DNA of 35,767 bases from JAYZDP01 sp036337765. GTDB taxonomy: Bacteria > Acidobacteriota > Thermoanaerobaculia > Multivoradales > Multivoraceae. The translations under genes were made by a program, and so were the position numbers. Shown piece by piece: positions 10,891-19,063 of the stretch. The first letter of the stretch is position 1. Each line of letters begins with the position of its first letter. Where the stretch lies: the NCBI GenBank assembly GCA_036337765.1, contig JAYZDP010000032.1, positions 1 through 35,767 of the forward strand. Direction: 5' to 3'. The notes beneath the pieces were generated by a model. It worked only from the letters and a program-made list of their open reading frames with translations, searched no databases and was not told the DNA's origin.

Positions 10891-11892
10891 TCAACGAATC
10901 TCCATGATCTCAAGCGCCTTCGCGACCACTCGCGAGGGTTTTAAGTCTATTAAACAGAGCTGTTTGGTCCCAAATCTCCGATGGCAGAAGCTGCACGGCA
11001 GCTGGACCCAGAGGGCTCGCTCCATCGCCGCGTATGGGCCGTGAGTGGCTGGATCCGTTGGACCGTGGAGAAACAAGGTGGGCGCGTCTAGGGCGTGGGC
11101 AAGGTGAGTGGGGCCGGTGTCTCCTCCCAGGACCAGCCGCGCTCCGCGCATCAGATCTACCAGCGAGGCGAGCCCTCGAGCCTCCGCGGTGTGCGCGCGG
11201 CCGCCTGAAGCCGCCTCGATCTCAGCCCCGAGAGCCTCTTCCCCTGGGCCCACCGAGAGAACCACCTCGCCGTGCTCGGCCAGCGTTGCCGCCACCTGGC
11301 CCCACCTGTCTGCCGGATAGCACTTGTTCGGCCACGCAGCGCCAGGATGGATGACGATCCGATCGCCGGACTCGAAGCCACCGCCTTCGCCCGCAAGCGC
11401 GAGTTGTTCGGCCCCGAAGCCGCGGAAGTCGGTCGGCAGGCCGATTCCGGCGAGCAGCGATAGCGCACGCTCGACGGCGTGACCTCCCTGCGCGGGAACC
11501 GAGTCCGAGAGCCACATCGCGCTCGAGGGCTCGCGGCGGTCGTGCCGGCGGAGCCCGATCCGCCGGTCGCTGCCACTCAGCGCGGCGAGCACTCCGGCCT
11601 TGTGGTTGCCCATCATGTCGAGAACGACATCGGCGTTGTAGTCGTCGATCGCCGCCTGCGCCTGGCGGGCGTCTCGCCAGGTCGCCGGGCTTGCGGGGGT
11701 CTGTCGCCACTTCTGCAGGCGTACTGGGAAGAGCTCGTCGATGTCGGGATCGTTCCAGAGCAGCGGCGCGAAGAGGTCCTCGACGACCCAGGCGATGCGT
11801 GCCTGCGGCAGCTCTTCACGCAGTACCCGCAGCGCCGGCAGGCAGTGGACGATGTCGCCCATGGCGCTGGTGCGAATGAGGAGAAGGCGCAT
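10891..11892 (-). CDS. Glycosyltransferase family 9, ADP-heptose:LPS heptosyltransferase-like
   Basis: This 333-residue cytoplasmic-face enzyme is predicted to transfer heptose from ADP-heptose to the lipopolysaccharide core. It starts with the family's N-terminal pattern (LLIRTSAMGDIVHCLPALR), which includes the conserved Asp13. The C-terminal Rossmann half carries the nucleotide-sugar site: VIHPGAAWPNKCYP and the signature GGDTGPTHLAHALDAPTLFLHGPT. The order on this strand is rfaE1, rfaE2, then this gene after 20 bases, so the operon both makes and uses ADP-heptose. Which heptose position it modifies (WaaC-like or WaaF-like) cannot be decided. A C-terminal Cys-rich segment (CSFCHRRFGTKQLC) is reminiscent of heptosyltransferases that end with a cysteine cluster. 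Confidence 0.88.
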   Translation of the reverse strand: MRLLLIRTSAMGDIVHCLPALRVLREELPQARIAWVVEDLFAPLLWNDPDIDELFPVRLQKWRQTPASPATWRDARQAQAAIDDYNADVVLDMMGNHKAGVLAALSGSDRRIGLRRHDRREPSSAMWLSDSVPAQGGHAVERALSLLAGIGLPTDFRGFGAEQLALAGEGGGFESGDRIVIHPGAAWPNKCYPADRWGQVAATLAEHGEVVLSVGPGEEALGAEIEAASGGRAHTAEARGLASLVDLMRGARLVLGGDTGPTHLAHALDAPTLFLHGPTDPATHGPYAAMERALWVQLPCSFCHRRFGTKQLCLIDLKPSRVVAKALEIMEIR

Positions 11893-11912
11893 TCCGTCTC
11901 GCGGCTCGCCGC

Positions 11913-12395
11913 CTAGCGAGCGCGTAGTGCCTGGACGCGGGCGATCAGATCGGTAGTCGCGTGGTCCTTCGGGTCGCCCACCAGGACCGTCCGGCCGCCG
12001 AAGGAGCGAACGACCTCGAACTCGGGCACCGCCTCCGGAGTGCCGTAGTCGGTGCCCTTGCAGTGCACGTCTGGTCGCACGAGCAAGAGCAGATCGGCGG
12101 GGCTCTCCGCGTCGAACGTCACCACGTAGTCCACGGTTTCGAGCGCCGCCAGAAGCTCGGCTCGCTCGGCGATCGGGTTGATCGGACGGCCCTCGCCCTT
12201 GTGCTGGCGGACCGATGCGTCCCCGTTGACCCCGACCACCAGCACGTCTCCTTCGGCCTTCGCGCCAACGAGATAGCGCAGGTGGCCCACGTGCAAGAGG
12301 TCGAAGTGACCGTTGGCGAAGCTGACGAGCCGGCCTTCGGCTCGGGTCTCGGCGAGGATGATTTCGAGCTCGTCGATGTCTACCAGTCGACCCAT
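11913..12395 (-). CDS. rfaE2: D-glycero-beta-D-manno-heptose 1-phosphate adenylyltransferase
   Basis: This 160-residue nucleotidyltransferase makes ADP-heptose from heptose 1-phosphate and ATP. It is equivalent to the C-terminal domain of E. coli HldE. The cytidylyltransferase-fold motif is seen at residues about 28-39 (NGHFDLLHVGHLRYL, containing HVGH). The GVNGDASVRQHKGEGRPI segment follows, then PDVHCKGTDY near residue 110. ATG 12395 lies within the end of rfaE1, giving a 16-base overlap in another frame and implying coupled translation. In many Proteobacteria this domain is fused to the kinase; here the two are separate proteins. Confidence 0.93.
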   Translation of the reverse strand: MGRLVDIDELEIILAETRAEGRLVSFANGHFDLLHVGHLRYLVGAKAEGDVLVVGVNGDASVRQHKGEGRPINPIAERAELLAALETVDYVVTFDAESPADLLLLVRPDVHCKGTDYGTPEAVPEFEVVRSFGGRTVLVGDPKDHATTDLIARVQALRAR

Positions 12396-13417
12396 TTCAG
12401 CTCTCCGAGCGGGCGGCCGTCGGCCCCGATTGCAGCGGTCAGCTCCTCCTGCGAGGCGGTCGCGGTACCGAGCTTGGTGACCACGATGCCCCCGGCGTAG
12501 TTGGCGAGAAGCGCCGCTTCCAGCGGTGTTGCACCGGCCGCGGACGCGAGCGCGAAAGCGCCGATCACGGTGTCGCCTGCCCCCGTGACGTCCGCGATCT
12601 GGTCGGTTCCGTGCACCGGGATCTCCACCGCTGCGGCCTCGGTCACGAGCACCATGCCGGTCGAGCCTCGGGTCAGAAGCAGAAAGCTGGCGCCGAGTCG
12701 CTGCCGCAGGCGCTCACCGCGACGAGGTGCGTCGGCGGGATCGCCGGGCTCGAGGGCGTCGAGCTCCTCCTCGTTGGGTGTTGCGCCGTCCACACCCTCG
12801 AAGTCGGTTAGGCGATAGCGGCTGTCGGCCAGGCACAGCCGCCCTCGGCTCGCGTGGCTCGCAAGCCTCGGGTCGATGCCTCCGAGTCCGTAGTCGCTGA
12901 CGATCAGGGCGGAGCTTGACTCGCACGCCCGATCGAGGGCCTGTGCCAGTGCCGCGTTCGCCTCCTCGTCGAGATTTAGCTCTTCCTCAACGTCGAAGCG
13001 CACGATCTGCTGCTTGGCGGAGTGCTTGGCGCCGGCGAGAACACGGGTCTTGGTGGGGGTGCGATATCCGGCGATTTCGACCACCTGTCCGGTGTCGATA
13101 CCGGCCCCGGAGAAGTGCTCGAGCAGCGCACTGCCGTTGTGGTCGTCACCCACGACCCCGACCGGGCAAGGATTGCCACCGAGAGCGCGGACGTTCATCA
13201 CGGCGTTGGCGCCGCCTCCCGGACGGATCTGCTCGCGATCTTGGCGCAAGATCAGCACCGGGGCCTCGCGGCTGATGCGTTTGGGCGTCCCGTGGATGAA
13301 CCGATCCACGACCAGGTCCGCGAGGACCGCGATTCGCCGGCCAGAGAAGCTCCCGACGATCTCGACGAGGCGATCGCGGGTCGGAGTTTCGTGAGCCGCG
13401 CTCATCCCGACAGGCAT
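12380..13417 (-). CDS. rfaE1: D-glycero-beta-D-manno-heptose-7-phosphate kinase (PfkB family)
   Basis: This 345-residue sugar kinase phosphorylates heptose 7-phosphate at C1. It corresponds to the N-terminal domain of HldE. PfkB features are visible: a substrate-side GGGANAVMNVRALG (about residue 62), KRISREAPV, a SDYGLG segment, TPNEEE and the catalytic DVTGAGDTVIGAFA with its Asp base (about residue 285). A start at ATG 13405, residue 5 of the listed frame, is also possible. It is the first gene of the heptose operon, and its promoter must lie in the 56 bases shared with the divergent methyltransferase gene. The product feeds the overlapping rfaE2. Confidence 0.92.
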   Translation of the reverse strand: MPVGMSAAHETPTRDRLVEIVGSFSGRRIAVLADLVVDRFIHGTPKRISREAPVLILRQDREQIRPGGGANAVMNVRALGGNPCPVGVVGDDHNGSALLEHFSGAGIDTGQVVEIAGYRTPTKTRVLAGAKHSAKQQIVRFDVEEELNLDEEANAALAQALDRACESSSALIVSDYGLGGIDPRLASHASRGRLCLADSRYRLTDFEGVDGATPNEEELDALEPGDPADAPRRGERLRQRLGASFLLLTRGSTGMVLVTEAAAVEIPVHGTDQIADVTGAGDTVIGAFALASAAGATPLEAALLANYAGGIVVTKLGTATASQEELTAAIGADGRPLGELKWVDW

Positions 13418-13461
13418 CCTAATGGACGGGCGCGGTGTGGGGAGCTCTGAGGCGGCTCGGC

Positions 13462-13473
13462 TAGCATCGCGGC
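13462..13473 (+). promoter_or_regulatory. Possible -10 element for leaderless midA transcript
   Basis: TAGCAT at 13462-13467 fits the TANNNT form and lies six bases before the GTG start at 13474. That spacing would place transcription initiation at or next to the start codon. No Shine-Dalgarno sequence is present. No clear -35 was found, so this is tentative. Confidence 0.3.
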
Positions 13474-14532
13474 GTGTCTGCCGTCGCCGACCGCCTCCGC
13501 CTCCGCATCGCGGAGATCGGGCCGATTCCCTTCGCCAGCTTCATGGAGGAGGCACTCTATGGCGACGGCGGCTACTACTCTTCCGGTGGCTCGCCAGTCG
13601 GGCGCGATTTCGTGACCGGATCGTCGCTGTCACCGCTGTTCGGTCGCACGACGGCGGCGCTCTTGGCCAGGCTTGGCTCCCAGCTGGGCGGCGAGGTCGA
13701 CTACCTGGAGGCCGGGTTCGGCGGCGGCCAGCATCTGGCGGCCGTAGCCGGGGCCTGGTCGGAGGATCGGGGTCGGTTTCTGGCGTGGGATCGAGCCGGG
13801 GGTGCGGTTCCGCGCGGCGTCGAGAGGATCGGTGCCCCGGCTACGGTCGGCGAAGGATCTTTGCGCGGCCTCGTATTCTCGTACGAGCTTCTCGACGCTC
13901 TTTCGGTACACCGTCTGATCGGTCGCGCGGATGGCTCGCTCGGTGAGCTTTGGGTGGAGTCCGACGGCGCCGAGCTGCGCTATGTAGAGGGCGATCTCAG
14001 TGATGCCAGGCTGGTGGATCTTCTCGGCGGCGTGCCCTTGGAGGCGGGTCAGATCGCCGACCTCTCTCCCGAGTGGGTTCCGCTATATGAGTCGTTGGCT
14101 TCGCGCATCGACCGGGGTCTGATCGTCACCTGCGACTACGGTTTCGCTCGCCAGGGTCTGCTCGACCCCAGGGTGCGACGCAACGGCACGCTGGCCTGCT
14201 ATAGGAGCCATCAGGTGCATCGCAATCCGTTCGAGGATGTCGGCTCGCAGGACCTGACCGCCCATGTCGATTTCACAGCCCTGCGCGTCGCAGGCGAGGC
14301 GCAGGGCTTTGAGACGATCGCCTTCTCTCGGCAGGCTCTGTGGCTGGCGGGAGCCGGTCTCTTCGAGCTCATCCGCGGCGCTTCTGCGACCGAGAGGGGC
14401 GAAGCGATGGCGCTTCTCGACGGGGAAGGAATGGGCGAGGAAATCCGTGTTTTGGTGCAGGGAAAGGGGGTCGACGCGAGTGCGGTTTTCGACCTCCAGA
14501 TCGTCGGGGCAGCGGCTTGCGGAGTTCCTTGA
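13474..14532 (+). CDS. MidA/NDUFAF7-family SAM-dependent methyltransferase
   Basis: The 352-residue protein matches the family (COG1565) along its length. The N-terminus has IPFASFMEEALYGDGGYY, then GRDFVTG (43-49) and SPLFG (53-57). The SAM-binding loop is EAGFGGG (79-85), somewhat unlike the usual E-G-PGRG-type form. FSYELLDALSVHR (135-147), DLSPE, CDYGF (220-224) and LTAHVDFTAL (261-270) follow. The human member NDUFAF7 symmetrically dimethylates Arg85 of NDUFS2, an early step in complex I assembly. Here the gene ends 61 bases before nuoA with no visible terminator between, so it is probably the first gene of the nuo operon. Methylation of NuoD is inferred from family and context, not shown by the sequence. 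Confidence 0.9.
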   Translation: MSAVADRLRLRIAEIGPIPFASFMEEALYGDGGYYSSGGSPVGRDFVTGSSLSPLFGRTTAALLARLGSQLGGEVDYLEAGFGGGQHLAAVAGAWSEDRGRFLAWDRAGGAVPRGVERIGAPATVGEGSLRGLVFSYELLDALSVHRLIGRADGSLGELWVESDGAELRYVEGDLSDARLVDLLGGVPLEAGQIADLSPEWVPLYESLASRIDRGLIVTCDYGFARQGLLDPRVRRNGTLACYRSHQVHRNPFEDVGSQDLTAHVDFTALRVAGEAQGFETIAFSRQALWLAGAGLFELIRGASATERGEAMALLDGEGMGEEIRVLVQGKGVDASAVFDLQIVGAAACGVP

Positions 14533-14593
14533 CTCCCCTATGTCGGCGTGGTGGAATATCCGCCGGCTTAGCGCCGCCCCTTCCAACCCAGCC

Positions 14594-14950
14594 ATGGAAA
14601 AGTACGTACCGATTCTGGTGTTCGTTGTGGTAACGGTGGGTTTTCTCATCGTGACGCTGATGGCCGCGAAGTTGCTCCGCCACCACACCACCGGGCGCAC
14701 AAGTCGCGACCCCTACGAGTGCGGCAACGAGGCCGAGAGCCTCGCTCTCGAGTACCGGTTCACTATTCGCTACTACCTGATCGCGGTGCTCTTCGTCGTC
14801 TTCGACGTGGAGACGGTATTCCTGTATCCATGGGCGGTGATGTTCGACGAGCTCGCTCTGTTCGGCTTCATCGAGATGACGGTATTTTTAGTGATTCTGA
14901 TCGTGGGCTATGCCTACGTCTGGAGGAAGGGGGCTCTGGAATGGGCTTGA
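14594..14950 (+). CDS. nuoA: NADH-quinone oxidoreductase subunit A
   Basis: This 118-residue membrane subunit of complex I has three transmembrane helices. The conserved loop between the first two reads RDPYECGNEAES, with the Cys that flips between states in mitochondrial ND3, followed by the RFTIRYYLIAVLFVVFDVE motif. ATG 14594 gives the normal N-terminus; an upstream in-frame ATG at 14540 would add 18 residues but lacks a ribosome site. The last ten bases overlap nuoB. It is the first complex I gene, after the midA-like methyltransferase gene. Confidence 0.95.
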   Translation: MEKYVPILVFVVVTVGFLIVTLMAAKLLRHHTTGRTSRDPYECGNEAESLALEYRFTIRYYLIAVLFVVFDVETVFLYPWAVMFDELALFGFIEMTVFLVILIVGYAYVWRKGALEWA

Positions 14951-15435
14951 CTGATCCTGCCGAGGCCAACATCCTCACGACCACCTACGACAAGGTGTTC
15001 AACTGGGCGCGCCGTTCAGCCGTCTGGCCGATGCAGTTCGGGCTGGCATGCTGCGCCATCGAGATGATGGCGGTCCTGGACCCGCGTCACGACATGTCGC
15101 GCTTCGGTTCGGAAGTGTTTCGCGCCAGTCCGCGCCAGAGCGACATGATGCTCGTCGCTGGGACCGTGACCGAGAAGATGGCGCCGATCATCAGGCGCCT
15201 ATGGGACCAGATGCCGGAGCCCAAGTGGTGCCTGGCGATGGGGGCTTGTGCCACTTGCGGGGGCCCGTATCGGACCTACGCCGTCACCCAGGGCGTGGAC
15301 CGAATCGTCCCGGTCGACGTCTACGTGCCGGGTTGCCCGCCGCGCCCCGAGGCGCTGCTGTGGGGGTTGATGCATCTACAGCGCAAGATCGATCGCGAGA
15401 CGATCGTGACGGGCAAGGGCAGATCCGCAGCTTAG
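14941..15435 (+). CDS. nuoB: NADH-quinone oxidoreductase subunit B
   Basis: This 164-residue peripheral-arm subunit carries the terminal iron-sulfur cluster N2, which hands electrons to quinone. The ligands are visible: the CC pair in FGLACCAIEMM, the GACATCGGPY cysteine and the PGCPPRPEALLWG cysteine. ATG 14941 overlaps the nuoA stop by ten bases and follows a purine-rich ribosome site (GGAGGAAGGGGG), so translation is coupled. Length is normal. N2 sits against NuoD, near the arginine thought to be the methylation target of the MidA family. Confidence 0.97.
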   Translation: MGLTDPAEANILTTTYDKVFNWARRSAVWPMQFGLACCAIEMMAVLDPRHDMSRFGSEVFRASPRQSDMMLVAGTVTEKMAPIIRRLWDQMPEPKWCLAMGACATCGGPYRTYAVTQGVDRIVPVDVYVPGCPPRPEALLWGLMHLQRKIDRETIVTGKGRSAA

Positions 15436-15445
15436 TGACTCGCAC

Positions 15446-16288
15446 ATGAGCGAAAACGATAGAGACCCCAAGTCCGACGCCGAAGAGAAGGCGCCGGAGC
15501 AAGAGGCCGAAGCGTCCGACGAGGTGGCCGCGGAGGCCGAAGATGAAGCCAAGAAGGCGGAGGCTGAGCGCTTGGCCGCTGAGGCGGCAGAGAAGAAGCG
15601 CCTGGCCGCCGAGGCCAAAGCCGCTGCCGAAGCCGCGAAGCCGATCTGGGAGCGCGATCCGTCGCCGCCGACGTGGTCGGATGCGGACGACGACGAGCTC
15701 GTCATCGCACTGCGCTCCGCCTTTCCGGACGCGATCACGAGTGCACGTAGCTTCGAGGACCTCACTCTGGTCGTCACCCGAGAGGCCGTGTTCGATCTCG
15801 CGAAGAGCCTCAAAGAAGAGCACGGCTTCACCTACATGGTCGACGTTGCTGGTGCCGATTACCCCGATCGCGAAGAGCGCTTCGAGGCGGTCTACCACGT
15901 CTACAACCAGTCGACAGACCGCCGCGTGAGGTTCAAAGTCTCGACCGACGAAGACACGCCCGTGCCATCGCTGACACCGGTGTGGAAGGGCTGCAATTGG
16001 CCCGAGCGCGAGGCCTACGACATGTACGGCATCCGCTTCGAAGGCCATCCCGACATGAGTCGCATCCTCCTATGGGAAGGCTTCAACGGCTTCCCGCTGC
16101 GTAAAGAGTTCCCGGTCGAGGGCATCGACACGGGCTCGGCGATCTATCCCGAGTACTACGAAGAGGCCCAGGGGCCGATCTCGGGCGACGGTACCGGGTG
16201 GAAGGTACCGAAGAAGCCGCCCGTGCCACCCGCTGAGGAGACCGCAGCCGAGGAGGCCTCCACAGAGGGCAGCGATTCCGACGCCTGA
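15446..16288 (+). CDS. nuoC: NADH-quinone oxidoreductase subunit C with charged terminal extensions
   Basis: The core (residues about 67-240) is a normal NuoC, the 30-kDa peripheral-arm subunit, with the signature WPEREAYDMYGIRFEGHPD and then PLRKEFPVEG. The protein is 280 residues long because of additions. Residues 2-65 are almost only Ala, Glu, Lys and Asp in coiled-coil-like alternation, and residues about 245-280 form a Pro/Glu/Ala/Ser acidic tail. The start is ATG 15446; no ATG just before the core would give a conventional protein. The gene lies ten bases after nuoB and before nuoD. Similar low-complexity tails are not part of the standard subunit, so their role is unknown. Confidence 0.95.
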   Translation: MSENDRDPKSDAEEKAPEQEAEASDEVAAEAEDEAKKAEAERLAAEAAEKKRLAAEAKAAAEAAKPIWERDPSPPTWSDADDDELVIALRSAFPDAITSARSFEDLTLVVTREAVFDLAKSLKEEHGFTYMVDVAGADYPDREERFEAVYHVYNQSTDRRVRFKVSTDEDTPVPSLTPVWKGCNWPEREAYDMYGIRFEGHPDMSRILLWEGFNGFPLRKEFPVEGIDTGSAIYPEYYEEAQGPISGDGTGWKVPKKPPVPPAEETAAEEASTEGSDSDA

Positions 16289-16303
16289 CGGGCACTACCC
16301 GAG

Positions 16304-17437
16304 ATGAGCGAACCGGCAGCCACAGACACCCCGACGCTTTTCGACGTCAAGGAGATGGAGCTCAATTTCGGGCCCCAGCACCCCTCCACCCACGGCGTTC
16401 TGAGGCTCAAGCTGAAAGTCGACGGCGAGCGCATTCGCGAGTGCTACCCGATCATCGGCTATCTGCATCGCGGCACCGAGAAGCTCTTCGAGCTCCATCC
16501 GTTCTTCCAGAACGTGCCGCACACCGACCGCATGGACTACATCGCGGCGGCGACCTCGAACCTCGCCTACTGCGGCGCGGTCGAGAAGCTGCTCGGCTTC
16601 AGCACGCCACCGCGGGCGCAGTACATCCGAGTCATGTTGTGCGAACTGCAGCGCATTTCCTCTCACCTGCTTTGGCTCGCCACCCACGCCATCGACATTG
16701 GTGCGATGACGCCGTTCTTCTACTGCTTCCGCGAGCGTGAGCAGATCCTCGATCTGTTTGAGGAGTACTGTGGCGCGCGGCTGACGCTGAACTGCATGCG
16801 CCCGGGGGGACAGCCCTACGATCTGCCGATCGGCTGGCTCGACCAGTGTGCCGAGTTCGCCGCCAAGTTCGACGCCTGCGTCGACGAATACGAGGGCCTG
16901 CTCACCAACAACCGCATCTGGAAGCAGCGCACCGTCGGCATCGGTGTGCTGCCGCCGGAAGTTGCCATCGACTACGGCATCTCGGGGCCGATGCTGCGCG
17001 GCTCGGGCGTCAATTGGGATCTACGCAAGAACCGCCCCTACGAGTGCTACCACGAGCTCGAGTTCGACGTACCGCTCGGCACCAACTGCGACACCTACGA
17101 CCGCTATCTGGTGCGGGTCGAAGAGATGCGCCAGTCGGCCCGGATCCTCACCCAGTGCGTCGAGAAGATCCCCGACGGCGCGATCATGTGCAAGAAGCCT
17201 CGCGTCATCAAATCGGCGAAAGAGACCGAGGTCTACTCCTCGATCGAAGGCCCGAAGGGCGAGATCGGCTTCTACATCGTCGGGGATGGCACCGCGATTC
17301 CCTGGCGCTGCCACGTGCGGGCACCGTCCTTCATCACGCTCCAGGCCCTGCCCGAGCTGGTCAAGGATACGCTGCTGGCCGATCTGGTCGCGATCATCGG
17401 CACCACCGACATCGTGCTCGGTGAGGTGGATCGCTAG
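16304..17437 (+). CDS. nuoD: NADH-quinone oxidoreductase subunit D
   Basis: This 377-residue, 49-kDa-type subunit forms the quinone site with NuoB. The N-terminal signature NFGPQHPSTHGVLRL is present, with the HxxxH loop that contacts quinone, followed by GYLHRGTEKL. Arg56 in that block aligns with Arg85 of mature mammalian NDUFS2, the residue dimethylated by NDUFAF7. RPGGQPYDLP and the C-terminal GEVDR ending are also typical. It is a separate protein, not fused to NuoC. Its stop codon overlaps the nuoH start by one base (TAGTG), so nuoE, nuoF and nuoG are absent from the position they usually occupy. Confidence 0.97.
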   Translation: MSEPAATDTPTLFDVKEMELNFGPQHPSTHGVLRLKLKVDGERIRECYPIIGYLHRGTEKLFELHPFFQNVPHTDRMDYIAAATSNLAYCGAVEKLLGFSTPPRAQYIRVMLCELQRISSHLLWLATHAIDIGAMTPFFYCFREREQILDLFEEYCGARLTLNCMRPGGQPYDLPIGWLDQCAEFAAKFDACVDEYEGLLTNNRIWKQRTVGIGVLPPEVAIDYGISGPMLRGSGVNWDLRKNRPYECYHELEFDVPLGTNCDTYDRYLVRVEEMRQSARILTQCVEKIPDGAIMCKKPRVIKSAKETEVYSSIEGPKGEIGFYIVGDGTAIPWRCHVRAPSFITLQALPELVKDTLLADLVAIIGTTDIVLGEVDR

Positions 17438-18531
17438 TGGACGGCATTCGTGAAGCGCTCGGTGACAGCCTCTTCTTCTCGGGGTTCTCGCCGCTCATCA
17501 AGATCTTTATCGTCATGTTCGTTCTGGTGTTGCCGCTGGTGACCGCGATGATCATCATCGAGCGCAAGATTCTCGGCTTCATCCAGTTCCGAACCGGTCC
17601 GAATCGCGTCGGCCCGTGGGGGCTTCTGCAGCCCGCGGCCGATGTCGTGAAGCTGCTCGGTAAGGAAGACGTGATCCCGCGCGAGGCGATCAAGTGGGCC
17701 TACCTGCTCGCCCCGTGTCTGGTGGTGGCGCCGATGTTCATCATCTTCGCCGTGATCCCGTTCGGTCCAGCCGCCGACAGCGACAGCGCGCCCCCCGGCG
17801 CGACCATGAATCTCTTCGTCACCGACATCAACGTCGCGGCGCTTTTCGTCATCGCCATGGCGACGCTCGGGGTGTACGGCATCATCATCGCCGGCTGGGC
17901 CTCGAACTCGAAGTTCTCTCTGATGGGTGGGCTGCGCGCGGCGGCGCAGATGGTGTCCTACGAGGTGCCTCAGGGCCTGGCGGTGGTTGGACCGCTGCTG
18001 CTGGCCGGCTCGATGTCGCTGGTCGACATCGTCAACGCGCAGAGGGAGGCGAATCTGTGGTTCGTCTTCCCGCAGATCCTGGGCTTCTTCGTCTACGTCG
18101 TGGCCGGTGTTGCCGAGACCAACCGCAACCCGTTCGACCTTCCAGAGGCCGAGTCGGAGCTCGTGGCCGGCTTTCACACCGAGTACACGGGCATGCGCTT
18201 CGCCCTCTTCTTCCTCGGCGAGTACGGCAACATGGTCGTCATCTCGGCGATGGCGGCGATCCTCTACATGGGCGGTTGGATGCGACCGTTCCCCAACGTT
18301 GAGGCACTCGCCTTCCTCGACGGCGCGTGGCTGCCGGGGCCGCTGCCGATGCTGGTACCTCTGGTGTGGTTCTTTCTGAAGATCCTGGTGGCGATGTTCA
18401 TCTTCATCTGGTTCCGCGGCACCTTCCCGCGCTACCGCTTCGATCAGCTCATGGAGCTGGGTTGGAAGTGGATGCTGCCGTTGGCGCTCTTCAACATTTT
18501 CATCACCGGGCTCCTCAAGCTCATCGTCTGA
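17437..18531 (+). CDS. nuoH: NADH-quinone oxidoreductase subunit H
   Basis: This 364-residue membrane subunit has about eight transmembrane helices and connects the quinone cavity to the proton-pumping arm. Conserved features are ERKILGFIQFRTGPNRVGP in the first cytoplasmic loop, LLGKED, and the acidic loop AETNRNPFDLPEAESELVAG followed by YTGMRFALFFLGEYGNM. The GTG start at 17437 shares its G with the nuoD stop codon, indicating coupled translation. Length is slightly above the E. coli protein, with an inserted segment after the third helix (PAADSDSAPP). Confidence 0.97.
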   Translation: MDGIREALGDSLFFSGFSPLIKIFIVMFVLVLPLVTAMIIIERKILGFIQFRTGPNRVGPWGLLQPAADVVKLLGKEDVIPREAIKWAYLLAPCLVVAPMFIIFAVIPFGPAADSDSAPPGATMNLFVTDINVAALFVIAMATLGVYGIIIAGWASNSKFSLMGGLRAAAQMVSYEVPQGLAVVGPLLLAGSMSLVDIVNAQREANLWFVFPQILGFFVYVVAGVAETNRNPFDLPEAESELVAGFHTEYTGMRFALFFLGEYGNMVVISAMAAILYMGGWMRPFPNVEALAFLDGAWLPGPLPMLVPLVWFFLKILVAMFIFIWFRGTFPRYRFDQLMELGWKWMLPLALFNIFITGLLKLIV

Positions 18532-18544
18532 GAGGAGAGGCCAC

Positions 18545-19024
18545 ATGCCAGCCGCACAGTCATTTCTTGATCGCTTCATGCTTCTGGACCTCTTCGGGGG
18601 CCTCGGCATCACGTTTCGCAACCTCTTCAAGAAGAAGGTCACGATCCAGTACCCCGAGGCGCGCCGCGAGCCGTCCGATCGCTTCCGAGGCATGTTCCGC
18701 CTCGACGAGGAGCGCTGCATCAAGTGCACCATCTGCTTCCGTGACTGCCCGATCGACATCATCTATATCGACTGGCACTCGGAGAAGAACGAGGAGACCG
18801 GCAAGAAGGAGAAGGTCCTCGATCGCTTCGACATCGACATTCAGCGCTGCATGTTCTGTGGCTTGTGTGAAGAGGGCTGCCCGACCGAGCCGAAGTCGAT
18901 CTGGCTGACGACCAAGACCTACGAGCTGGCGAGCTACGACCGCTGGGACAACCTCTACGTCGACATGGACGAGCTCGAAAACTGGAAGGTCCGTCCCGCC
19001 TACACCGATGAGGAGATCGCCTGA
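18545..19024 (+). CDS. nuoI: NADH-quinone oxidoreductase subunit I
   Basis: This 159-residue ferredoxin-like subunit holds clusters N6a and N6b. Both four-cysteine motifs are complete: CIKCTICFRDCP and CMFCGLCEEGCP. An amphipathic N-terminal helix (FLDRFMLLDLFGGLGITF) fits its position against the membrane arm. ATG 18545 is preceded by AGAGGAGAGG, a good ribosome site. It follows nuoH by 13 bases. Confidence 0.97.
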   Translation: MPAAQSFLDRFMLLDLFGGLGITFRNLFKKKVTIQYPEARREPSDRFRGMFRLDEERCIKCTICFRDCPIDIIYIDWHSEKNEETGKKEKVLDRFDIDIQRCMFCGLCEEGCPTEPKSIWLTTKTYELASYDRWDNLYVDMDELENWKVRPAYTDEEIA

Positions 19025-19063
19025 TCGGCAATCGAGGCGACCTGCGGATCTGAGAACCAGCTG

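Noticed and set aside
9307..10944. Long plus-strand open frame of 545 codons opposite pilB
   Set aside because: It mirrors pilB codon by codon, is very rich in Arg, Asp, His and Val without any motif, and pilB on the other strand has complete catalytic motifs.
17434..18762. Long minus-strand frame of 442 codons opposite nuoH and nuoI
   Set aside because: The composition is an antisense shadow (His/Asp/Arg/Glu-rich) of GC-rich membrane-protein genes; nuoH and nuoI have full family motifs.
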